A stretch of 64,000 nucleotides of DNA from JBBECE01 sp964574935 (GTDB lineage Bacteria > Pseudomonadota > Alphaproteobacteria > Rhizobiales > Devosiaceae): positions 34,826 through 98,825 of the forward strand of contig CAZNOZ010000003.1 in NCBI GenBank assembly GCA_964574935.1. Reading direction: 5' to 3'. Numbering within the stretch: the stretch's first letter is position 1; each line of letters starts with the position of its first letter. The translations under genes and the position numbers were made by a program. Positions 8,620 to 16,525 of the stretch are shown here, piece by piece. The notes beneath the pieces were generated by a model, which was not told the DNA's origin, did no database searches, and saw only the letters and a program-made list of their open reading frames with translations.

Positions 8620-9670
8620 AAGTTGAGCGGGTGAGCCCTTCGAGATAGGCGATCGAGGTACCCGCGAGCACAAAGGCGGTGACCTGGTGCGCCACGGCCA
8701 GCGCCAGCGGAACCGCAAGCACGAGCGTGGCGATGCCGAGCCCCGCCTGGACGAGCGCCAGGCCGGCGATCAGCGGCGCGAAGCGGTGCATCCCCTGCCA
8801 GCCGGTGCGGCGGCGGGCGAGCCAGGCCAGGGAAATGGCGGCGATGACGAGCCCATAGCCCAGCACGCGGTGGTCGAACTGCACGGTCGCGGTGTTCTCG
8901 AACAGGTTGCGCCAGGCCGGCGTGAGGACCCCCAGCCCGCCGGGAATGAGCGCCCCGTCCATCAGCGGCCAGGTGTTGTAGGCGAGCCCCGCGTCGAGCC
9001 CGGCGACAAAGGCGCCGGCAACGATCTGGACAAACACCAGCGCCAGGAGCCCCGCCACCGGCCAGGCAAGCCCGCCCGGCGCGTCGGTTCGGGCGGCCGG
9101 GCGGATGCGCAGCGCGACCCAGATCAGGGCGAGAAAGAGGGTCAGGGCGGCCGCCAGATGGGCGGCCAGCCGGTATTGCGAAACGTCGGTGCGTTCGGCC
9201 AGCCCCGAGGTGACCATCCACCAGCCGAGCCCGCCCTGCAGCCCGCCGAGCACGAACAGGCCAGCCAGCGCCGGTGCCAGGGTCCAGCTCAGGCGCCGCT
9301 GCACCAGGAAAACGACGAACGGGATCAGGAAGGCGGCCCCGATCAGGCGGCCGAGGAAGCGGTGGCCCCACTCCCACCAGTAGATCGACTGGAATTCGGC
9401 CAGGCTCATGTCCGGATTGACGAGCCGGAATTCGGGAATCTGCTGGTAGGCTTGGAACTCGGCCCACCACTGGGCGGGACTGAACGGCGGCAGGATGCCC
9501 GAGATCGGCCGCCAGGTGGTGATCGAAAGCCCGGAATCGGTCAGGCGCGTTATGCCGCCCACCAGCACCATGGCCAGGACCAGCGCGGCGACGACCCACA
9601 GCCAGAGGCGCACCGGGCGCAATCGGTCGGCCTCCGAGGCCTCCGAGATGCCCTGCCCCGTCCTGTCCAC
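8609..9670 (-). CDS. ctaA: Heme A synthase (COX15/CtaA type)
   Basis: A 353-residue inner-membrane protein with about eight transmembrane helices. It oxidises the C8 methyl group of heme O to make heme A for aa3-type cytochrome oxidase. Conserved heme-ligand histidines are visible in EWGHRFLGR, RLAAHLAAA, FDHRVLGY and AHQVTAF, together with GGITRLTDSGLSITTW near the N-terminus, all typical of the COX15 branch. The start is a GTG with GGAG seven bases upstream; a second in-frame GTG lies two codons earlier. The frame stays open for hundreds of codons upstream, but that part is tandem-repeat intergenic DNA and the antisense of neighbours. Confidence 0.92.
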   Translation of the reverse strand: MDRTGQGISEASEADRLRPVRLWLWVVAALVLAMVLVGGITRLTDSGLSITTWRPISGILPPFSPAQWWAEFQAYQQIPEFRLVNPDMSLAEFQSIYWWEWGHRFLGRLIGAAFLIPFVVFLVQRRLSWTLAPALAGLFVLGGLQGGLGWWMVTSGLAERTDVSQYRLAAHLAAALTLFLALIWVALRIRPAARTDAPGGLAWPVAGLLALVFVQIVAGAFVAGLDAGLAYNTWPLMDGALIPGGLGVLTPAWRNLFENTATVQFDHRVLGYGLVIAAISLAWLARRRTGWQGMHRFAPLIAGLALVQAGLGIATLVLAVPLALAVAHQVTAFVLAGTSIAYLEGLTRSTSVS

Positions 9671-9745
9671 GACCACGCTCCGATTGTGCCCAAACCCGCC
9701 GAACTGGTAATGCGGGGCGCGCCGGCATGCAATCACTGCCGGAGC

Positions 9746-9809
9746 TTTGGATCGCGGGGACTTTGGATCGCGGGGACTTTGGATCGCGGGGACTTTGGAT
9801 CGCGGGGAC
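9746..9809. repeat. 4 x 16-bp perfect tandem repeat
   Basis: Four identical head-to-tail copies of TTTGGATCGCGGGGAC followed by a partial copy. They lie in the 159-bp divergent space between ctaA (minus) and the DUF2842 gene (plus), so they probably overlap promoter DNA. An iterated binding site and replication slippage are both possible. Confidence 0.9.
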
Positions 9810-9829
9810 TTGGGGCGGGGGCCGTCGGA

Positions 9830-10078
9830 GTGCAGCAGCGCACGCGCAAGCTGATCGGAGTGCCGATGCTTGTCGGCATCGTTATCGTGTGGGCCCTCGG
9901 CGCGACGCTCGTCTACGAGCGCTGGCTGACGGGGGCACCGTGGTGGCTTCTGACGGGCTACTTCGCGGTCGCCGGGCTCGGCTGGTTCGTGCCGGCGGCG
10001 GCGGCAATCGCCTGGATGCAGGCGCCGAGCCGGGACGACCGAGGGAAAAAACCCGGCAGCGGGCCCGGGCCGGCCTAA
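9830..10078 (+). CDS. DUF2842 small membrane protein
   Basis: An 82-residue protein that fits DUF2842, a small alphaproteobacterial membrane family: basic start (VQQRTRKLIG), two transmembrane helices (about residues 10-29 and 39-63) and a tryptophan-rich second helix ending in AWMQAP. Its function is not known. The start is a GTG preceded by a G-rich stretch; the next ATG, 11 codons on, would cut into the first helix. Its TAA overlaps the stop codon of the convergent deacetylase gene. Confidence 0.75.
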   Translation: MQQRTRKLIGVPMLVGIVIVWALGATLVYERWLTGAPWWLLTGYFAVAGLGWFVPAAAAIAWMQAPSRDDRGKKPGSGPGPA

Positions 10079-11157
10079 TCGACGTTGAGACGCCGGCCGC
10101 CGGCGAAGGCGGTGAACAGGGCGCCGGTGAGGAAGGTGTCGATGTAGCGCGCCTTCTGGAAGCGGCCGTTGAGGGAGACCCGCGGCAGGGCGGTTAGATG
10201 CGCGGCGTGCTCGTTGTAGAGCCCGCCGGGGCGCGTGGTGACGGCGGTTTCGAAGCCGAGCTCGCCGGCGGCGACGAATTCGCGGGGACCGGCGGCGACG
10301 GGGGCGCCGATCGGGTAGGCCAGGTGCTTCGGCCGACGCCCGAACTGCGCCTTGAGCACCTCGGCGGACTGATCGATTTCCCGGCGCATCTCGGCCTCGG
10401 GGAGCTTGGCGAGCTCGTAGTGATAGACGGTGTGGGCGCCCAGCGTGCACAGCGGCTCGTCGGCAAACCGCTTGAGTTCGGGCCAGTCCATGATCAAGGC
10501 GCGGCAGTGGGCGGCGAGGTCGAGGCCGTACTTGCCGGCCAGGTCGCGGATCAGCGCCACCCGGTCCGGCTCGGGGATTTCGCGCATGTGGCGGTAGATG
10601 CGGGTGAAGGCGCGGTTCTTCTGCTCGGTCGTTTCCGCTTCCAGATACGAGATGCCGTCGCCCAGATCGACCGCGATCGCCCGTTGGGCGGCAATGACGT
10701 CTTCAAGGGCCTGCCACCACACCTCCCCCACCCCGTCCACGAAGCCGGTCGGGACATAGAGCGTGAACGGGGCCTCGTGCCTCTTCAGGATCGGCAGGGC
10801 GAATTCGAGATTGTCGCGCCAGGCGTCGTCGAAAGTGAGCGCCACGAACTTGCGGGTCTCGCCGGACCGCCGAATGCGGGCGACCGCTTCGTCCATGCTG
10901 ACAAGGTCGAGCGCCCGGCGGCGGGCGGCGACGATGACCTTGTCGAGGAATTCGGGGGTGACGCGCAGGATGGAATTCGGGGAGAAGGACGGCGGGGCGC
11001 CCGGCATGACCCGGTGCAAGGTCAGGATCACCCCCTTGCAGCGGGAGAGCGGACGCACCAGCGCCGGCAGGCCGAAGGCCGCGAGCACCTCGAACAAAAA
11101 GCCGTACAATCCGTAGCGCATCTCAGGGCGCCGCCCGCGAACGGCGGCGCTTGGCAT
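10075..11157 (-). CDS. Polysaccharide deacetylase (NodB-like, CE4)
   Basis: A 360-residue protein with the NodB-homology fold. The metal and catalytic aspartates are in ALTFDDAWRDN and the metal histidines in GAHTVYHYEL, so a functional CE4 N- or O-deacetylase is plausible. There is no clear cleavable signal peptide; a hydrophobic N-terminus (YGLYGFLFEVLAAFGLPALV) may anchor it. It begins 3 bp after the polysaccharide co-polymerase gene on the same strand, so it probably deacetylates the polymer made by this locus, as HfsH does for Caulobacter holdfast. An alternative ATG twelve codons downstream is possible. Confidence 0.83.
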   Translation of the reverse strand: MPSAAVRGRRPEMRYGLYGFLFEVLAAFGLPALVRPLSRCKGVILTLHRVMPGAPPSFSPNSILRVTPEFLDKVIVAARRRALDLVSMDEAVARIRRSGETRKFVALTFDDAWRDNLEFALPILKRHEAPFTLYVPTGFVDGVGEVWWQALEDVIAAQRAIAVDLGDGISYLEAETTEQKNRAFTRIYRHMREIPEPDRVALIRDLAGKYGLDLAAHCRALIMDWPELKRFADEPLCTLGAHTVYHYELAKLPEAEMRREIDQSAEVLKAQFGRRPKHLAYPIGAPVAAGPREFVAAGELGFETAVTTRPGGLYNEHAAHLTALPRVSLNGRFQKARYIDTFLTGALFTAFAGGRRLNVD

Positions 11158-11160
11158 GCA

Positions 11161-14100
11161 CTAGGCGACCTCGGCCTTGGCCTCGCCGGGGCGCGCCAGC
11201 GATACGGGGCCGAAGCCGGCCGCCCGCGCCTGATTGCTCATGCGGGTGATCTGTTCGATCGTGGTTTCGGCCTTGCTGGCCAGGACCAGCGGCATGCCCG
11301 CCTCGGCGAACATCTCCAGCGACGAGCTGTCGCCCATCGCCCCGCAGGTGATCAGAATATGGTCGTGCAGCTCGCCGAGCGCCTCGATGAGCATACCGAT
11401 GCGCTCGGAGTCCTTGCTGAGCTCTTCCTGGCGCCCCCATGACACGTAGTAAAGCCCCGGTTCCTCGACGCGCTGCACCACGTCGCCAAAATCGGCAAGT
11501 CCGGCGGCGAGATCGGTCAGGCCCGGCCCGTCCCCTTCCTCACCGACGCCGCCGGCGTCGACCAGCGCCACCGACAGGCCCTGGTCGATCAGCGCCACGG
11601 CGATGTTGAGGGCGATCGTGCGGTCCTCGCGGCTGTCGTCGGCCGCCGCAATCAGCGAAACGCGCTGATGATTGGCGCTGATGTGGGCAGCAATGTGAGC
11701 GGTCGACTGCCCGAAACGGGGGGCGGTTTCGGCGTCCTCGGCGGCGACGGCGGATGCGGCGGCTTCGTCGGCGGGAGCGGATTCGGCGTCGACTTCGGTG
11801 ATGGAAGAGGCGGCGGGCTGGACCGGCTCCTCGCCGGCCTCGCCGGGAATGGCCGGCATGTCGCCGGCGAGAAACAGCGTGTCGGCGCCTTCGTCGCCGG
11901 CCGACGCCATTTCCGCGCTCGCATTTGCTTCGGCGGATTCGATGGCTTCGGTGGCTTCGGTGGCTTCGGTGGCTTCGGCGTCTTCCGGTTCGTAGTCGGC
12001 CTGGTCCGCCTGGAATGTGTCGAGATCCTCATCTCGCGTCCCGGTCCCGGATGGGGCCGACATCCCGGCGGGCTGAGGCGCTTCCGACAGCGGCTCGACA
12101 GGCGCCTCGGCGTCCTCCGACATGTCCGCGGCCGGCTCTTCGACGGCTGCGGCCGGCTCTTCGACGGTTGCGAGGGACGGTTCGGATTCCATGGGTGCCG
12201 CTTCGAGCGGCGCGGCCTCGTCCCCATCCTCGGTGTCCCGCTGGGGCTCGGCGGGCGGCGTGGGTTTTTTCGGGGCGCCGCCGGCGGCCAATGCCGCCAG
12301 GGCGGCGATGGGGCCGGTGTCGGGCGGTCCCTCGCGGCTTTCCCGGTCAGGCTGCGCGGAGGCGCCCGGAACGCCGATCGCGGCCAGCGCCTCCTCGTCG
12401 GTCGCGTCGAAGTCGGCGACCATGGGTTCTGTTGTGTCCGGTGTTGATTCGGCGTCGGCCGTCGCGACCGGTTCGGTCATCTCGACCGTCTCGGTTTCCA
12501 CCGTCTCGGTTTCGGTCGGCTCTTCTTCGGTCGGCTCGCCGACCGGTTCTTGCGGCTCGGCTTCGGATTCGACCTGCACCTCGAAAGCCGAGGCCGATTC
12601 AGGNNNNNNNNNNNNNNNNNNNNNNNNNNNNNNNNNNNNNNNNNNNNNNNNNNNNNNNNNNNNNNNNNNNNNNNNNNNNNNNNNNNNNNNNNNNNNNNNN
12701 NNNCTTCGGGTTCTTCTTCGGGTTCGGCCGCCGCGACCATCGGCGCTTGCGGCTCTGCTTCGGGCTCTTCTTCGGGCTCGGTCTCCTCTACGGGCTCGGG
12801 GACCGCTTCCGGATCGCTTTCAGGGGCCGCCATCTCATCCAGTGCCTCGTCGAGCTCCCCGGTTGCGGGCATGGCGAAGATCCCCACCTCCTCGTCCTGG
12901 AGCGCCCAGCCCGGTCGCGGTGCGGGCGGTCTGGCCATCGCGGCCGCGGCCTCGGCCATCGCCGATTCGGCGGGCGGCGCGAGGGGCTCGTCTTCCCGCC
13001 TGGCGAGCGGCACGAACACGGTTCCCCGGCCAAGTTCGCCCAGCACAACGGCGCCGGCCTGCAACACGATCGCGATGATGCCGACCATCGCCACCATCAG
13101 CGAGGACTGCGGATAGACCGGCTTCGACGGCTCGGCGGCCGTCGAAACGATCCTGACGTCCGGCAGAGCGGCATCCTCGCTGGTGCGGGCGGTCGCCTCG
13201 CGGTAGCGGATGAGGAAGGCGTTCAGAAGATCGCGCTGGGCTGCGGCCTCGCGGTCGAGCTCGGCCAACCTCACCTCGTCGAGCTGGGCGCCGGAGGCCT
13301 GGACCTTCAGGCGCGCCAGCTCGTCGCGAAAGGACTGCTCGAGATTGGCCTCGATGGAGGCCTGGGATTCGAGCGCCTGAGCGATGCGCCGCCCCTCGGC
13401 CTGGATCTCGGAGGTCATCTCGGCGATCTGGGCGTCGAGGGCGCGGATGCTGGGGTGGCCGGCGAGCAGGGTGGCGGCGAGCTGGGCGCGGTCCGCCTGC
13501 AGGTTGGCCTTCTGTTCGGCGAGGCGCTGGACGATTGGCGACTCGCGGACATCGGCGATGGTCTCGACCGGCTGGCCGGCCTCCACCAGGCCCTGAATGA
13601 GCCGGGCCTTGGTCTCGACGGTGTTGCGGCGCTCGCCGGCGGCGGAAATCTGGGCCGTCACGTCGGTCATCTGCTGGCTGAGCAGGCTCGAGTCGTTGCT
13701 GCCCACGAACAGGTCGTTATCGTTGCGGTAGTTGGCGACCCTGGCTTCGGCCTCCGAAACGCGGGAGCGCAAATCCTCGATCTCGCCCTGCAGCCAGACG
13801 GTCGCCTCGGAGGTGTCCTGGAGAAGCAGATCCGCGCGGCGGCGCACGTGCGCCTTTGCCATGGCGTTGGCGACGCGGGCGGCCAGCGCCGGATCCGCGG
13901 CGCGGAAATTGATCGAGATGACGCGGGAATCGCGCTCGCGGGCGACGACGGTGCGCTCGCGGAGGTTTTCGATGAGCTTCTCGTCGCTGACCTGCGCGGC
14001 CTGAGGCGTCCCGCCGAGCCCCACCATTGCGAGCAGGTGGCCCAGAACGCCGACGCTGGGGGCATTGAACTCGGCGACGTCGTGCAGGTTCTCGGCATCG

Positions 14101-14408
14101 ATCACCTGCATCAGGGTCTCGCGCGACAGCACGAGCTGGATCTGGCTTTCGATGGTCGCGGAGTCGGCATTGACGCTGACGGCCACCGGCTCATCGGTGG
14201 CGCGGGTGAAAGTGTTGGCGCGCGTCTCGACCAGCAGACTGGTGGTCGCTTCGTACAGCGGGGTCAGGGTGCTGAGGTAGAACCAGGCCGCGGCGCATGC
14301 GAGGGCGGCCACCAGGATGATGCGCAGCTTGCGGCGCCAGATGGCGCCGAGCAGCGATCCCATGTCGATGCGCAGGTCTTCGTAGCTCTCCGGCCCGCTG
14401 GCGGCCAT
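11161..14408 (-). CDS. Polysaccharide co-polymerase (Wzz/GumC type) fused to a degenerate BY-kinase domain; contains assembly gap
   Basis: One gene interrupted by 100 N. The N-terminal half (from 14408) has a Wzz/GumC domain: TM1 at residues 27-47, a long periplasmic coiled coil (about 195-400), and TM2 at 436-458 preceded by the usual proline motif (EPSKPVYP). A very acidic Glu/Ala/Pro linker follows and runs through the gap. The C-terminal 180 residues resemble the cytoplasmic tyrosine-kinase/ParA domain, with VALVDAG (Walker A-prime) and ILITCGA (Walker B-like). Where the Walker A P-loop should be there is only AAADDSREDRTIALNIA, with no GK[ST], and I see no C-terminal tyrosine cluster. 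The two halves lie in different frames as printed, which only means the true gap is not 100 bp. It controls export and chain length with the divergent OPX gene. Confidence 0.82.
12604..12703. other. Assembly gap (100 N)
   Basis: A run of exactly 100 N, a conventional unknown-length scaffold gap. Flanking DNA codes for a repetitive Glu/Ala/Pro linker (nearby are 9-bp repeats of GGCTTCGGT around 11940-11985), which probably broke the assembly. Confidence 0.98.
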
Positions 14409-14589
14409 GGCACGCTTCCCCCAAGGTATGCTGGGGTCATTTGTGGGGGCGTTATGGTAAGTAAACGGTTAATGCGGGGTCGTTGGCTGCCGAATATCTC
14501 GCGCTCGCCAGTTGGGGCGCGCGCGTCCATTGGGGGTTTGTTAACCATAATCTGCGAGGTCTTGTCCGACCAGTTGGATCGGATGTGCC

Positions 14590-15141
14590 ATGCGCTGGCT
14601 GCGTTATCTTGCCGTCTCCGCCCTCGTTGTAATTGCCGGATGCGCGAGCACCAAAACGGACGTGTATCTGGCCCAGCCCGAAGGCCCCTATCAGCTCGAT
14701 ACCGGCGACGTGGTGCGCCTTTCGGTGTATGGCGAGACGGCGCTCTCCGAGCAATTCCGTGTCGACGACGCCGGGCAGCTCTCGCTGCCGCTGGTGGGCC
14801 CGGTCGAGGTCAGGGGCCTGACGACACGGGAGACGGCGCGGCGCATCGGCGGCCGCCTGGCCCAGGGCTACATCCGCAATCCGGACGTGGCGGTCGAGGT
14901 CGCCGAATACCGGCCCTTCTACATCCAGGGCGAAGTCGCCTCCTCCGGCCAATACCCCTATGTCTACGGCATGACCGTCAGGGCCGCGATCAGCACCGCC
15001 GGCGGCTACACGGCCACCGCCAACCGGTCCACGGTCACCATCTACCGGCGGCGGGGCGACAATATCGTCAAGGGCCGGGTGGACCTGGACTTCCTGATCT
15101 ATCCCGGCGACACGATCGTCATCGAAGAGCGCTTCCTCTAG
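14590..15141 (+). CDS. Polysaccharide export outer-membrane lipoprotein (OPX, Wza-like)
   Basis: A 183-residue lipoprotein with signal peptide and lipobox VIAGC (C18), then a Poly_export domain (YQLDTGDVVRLSVYGE, about residues 34-105) and one SLBB-like domain (YIQGEVASSGQYPYVYGMTVR onwards). It is much shorter than E. coli Wza and lacks extra SLBB copies and the C-terminal amphipathic barrel helix, like short alphaproteobacterial OPX proteins. It is divergent from the co-polymerase gene with a 181-bp promoter region between them, the usual pairing for a transenvelope export complex. Confidence 0.88.
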   Translation: MRWLRYLAVSALVVIAGCASTKTDVYLAQPEGPYQLDTGDVVRLSVYGETALSEQFRVDDAGQLSLPLVGPVEVRGLTTRETARRIGGRLAQGYIRNPDVAVEVAEYRPFYIQGEVASSGQYPYVYGMTVRAAISTAGGYTATANRSTVTIYRRRGDNIVKGRVDLDFLIYPGDTIVIEERFL

Positions 15142-15155
15142 GGCCCGTGCTCACG

Positions 15156-15274
15156 AAGGGTTTGGGGCGGGGTTTGAGCGAAAATCGTTCAGTTTCAAGA
15201 GCAAGACCGCAGACAGAGGCTAACTCCTTCAAGGTCTTGCGACGCCAAAATGGACGGTTTTCGCCAAATCCCTT
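15156..15274. repeat. Three-tier nested inverted repeat (possible structured RNA or mobile palindrome)
   Basis: Three nested complementary pairs share one axis. Outer: AAGGGTTTGG (15156-15165) with CCAAATCCCTT (15264-15274, one bulged T). Middle: GCGAAAATCG (15178-15187) with CGGTTTTCGC (15255-15264, one G-U). Inner: GCAAGACC (15201-15208) with GGTCTTGC (15233-15240). The arms between the stems are also partly similar, so the element is an imperfect ~120-bp palindrome. It fills the gap between the OPX and glycosyltransferase genes. It could fold as RNA on either strand, or be a dispersed palindromic repeat. Confidence 0.75.
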
Positions 15275-15289
15275 TGGGAGTACAGGCCC

Positions 15290-16444
15290 TTGGTCCCGGC
15301 CATGCCCGGTGAGGCGCCCCAGAGGCCTTCACTGAAGATCCTGCAGATCCTGCGTGCGCCGGTGGGGGGCCTGTTCCGGCACGTGCGCGATCTGACCGAA
15401 ATGCTGGCCGCGCGGGGCCACCGGCTGGGGGTCGTCGTCGATTCGATCGCCTTCGATGCCCTCACCGAGCGCAATCTCGAAGCGCTGGCGGCGCATGCCA
15501 CACTGGGCATCCACCGGGTCGCCATGCCGCGGCTGTTCGGCCCGGCGGATCTGACGGCGCCGGCCAAGCTGCGGGGGCTGATGGCGCGGCTCGGCATCGA
15601 AATCGTGCACGGGCACGGCGCCAAGGGCGGCTTTCACGCCCGCCTCGCCGTCGGCCGCCACCCGACGATCCCGGTCTTCTACACCCCCCACGGCGGGGTG
15701 CTGCACTATTCGCCGCGCCGCCTGCCGGGGGCGGTGTTCCTGTTGGTCGAACGGCGGCTAATGGCGCGCACCGAGGCGATCTTCTTCGAATCCGAGTTCG
15801 CCCGGCGGACCTGGACGGCGCTCGTCGGATCGCCGGGCGCCGCAGGGCGTCTCGTCCACAACGGGCTCAGGGAAGAAGAGTTCGACCCGGTCGGCTCAAG
15901 CGGCGAATTCGACTTCGTGTTCGTCGGCGAGCTGCGCGCATTGAAGGGGCTCGACGTGCTGCTGACCGCGCTCACCGGGCTGCTGCGGCCGGACGGCAAG
16001 CCGCCGCGCCTGCTGGTGGCGGGCGACGGGCCGGATGCCGAGGTCATCGGGGTCCGGATCGTCAACGCGCGAATGAGCGGACAGGTCAGCCTCGCCGGCG
16101 CGATGCCGGCCCGCGCGGCCCTGGCGCGCGGCGATTGCGTGGTCGTCCCCTCGCGGGCGGAATCGCTGCCCTATGTGGTGCTCGAGGCGGCCGCCGCCGA
16201 AAAGCCGCTGATCGCCACCCGGGTCGGCGGCATACCGGAGATTTTCGGGCCGACCGAGGCGGCGCTGGTCGCCCCCGACGATGCGGACGCCCTGCGCGCG
16301 CAAATGCAGCGCTGGCTGACCGAAGCGGACGAATTGCGCGCCGAGGCGGCCCAGCGCCGTCGGTTCGTGCGCGCCAACTTCGACGCCACCGCCATGGCCG
16401 ACGCCATCGAGGATGGCTATCTGCGCGCCCTCGATCAGCGTTAA
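15290..16444 (+). CDS. GT4-family glycosyltransferase
   Basis: A 384-residue GT-B glycosyltransferase. The N-terminal acceptor domain has ILRAPVGGLFRHVRDL and HGHGAKGGFHARL; the donor domain has FVFVGELRALKGLDVLL and the retaining-GT motif SRAESLPYVVLEAAAAEKP with the EX7E glutamates, followed by ATRVGGIPEI. It probably adds a sugar to the lipid-linked repeat unit started by the next gene. A TTG start nine bases after GGGAG is used; an ATG four codons later (15302) lacks a clear ribosome site. A small TTAACC-TTC-GGTTAA hairpin overlaps its stop codon. It is the only obvious chain-extending transferase in the locus. Confidence 0.85.
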   Translation: MVPAMPGEAPQRPSLKILQILRAPVGGLFRHVRDLTEMLAARGHRLGVVVDSIAFDALTERNLEALAAHATLGIHRVAMPRLFGPADLTAPAKLRGLMARLGIEIVHGHGAKGGFHARLAVGRHPTIPVFYTPHGGVLHYSPRRLPGAVFLLVERRLMARTEAIFFESEFARRTWTALVGSPGAAGRLVHNGLREEEFDPVGSSGEFDFVFVGELRALKGLDVLLTALTGLLRPDGKPPRLLVAGDGPDAEVIGVRIVNARMSGQVSLAGAMPARAALARGDCVVVPSRAESLPYVVLEAAAAEKPLIATRVGGIPEIFGPTEAALVAPDDADALRAQMQRWLTEADELRAEAAQRRRFVRANFDATAMADAIEDGYLRALDQR

Positions 16445-16525
16445 CCTTCGGTTAAGGCTCAATTTTCATTCGATTGCCCGCCGTTCTAGAACCATTCCCT
16501 GGGGGGACGGTCATGAACGGATGCG

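Noticed and set aside
11925..12000. Possible CRISPR-like repeat array
   Set aside because: The 9-bp GGCTTCGGT repeats have no spacers and are in-frame codons (Ala/Thr/Glu) of the acidic linker.
11925..15335. Long plus-strand open frame (over 1,100 codons) opposite the co-polymerase
   Set aside because: It runs through the N gap, is rich in Arg/Pro/Ser as GC-rich antisense frames are, and has no family motif; the minus-strand gene explains the DNA.
16441..16455. TTAACC-TTC-GGTTAA hairpin as terminator of the GT4 gene
   Set aside because: Short AT-rich stem without a T-run; the next gene is on the same strand, so at most a minor pause site.
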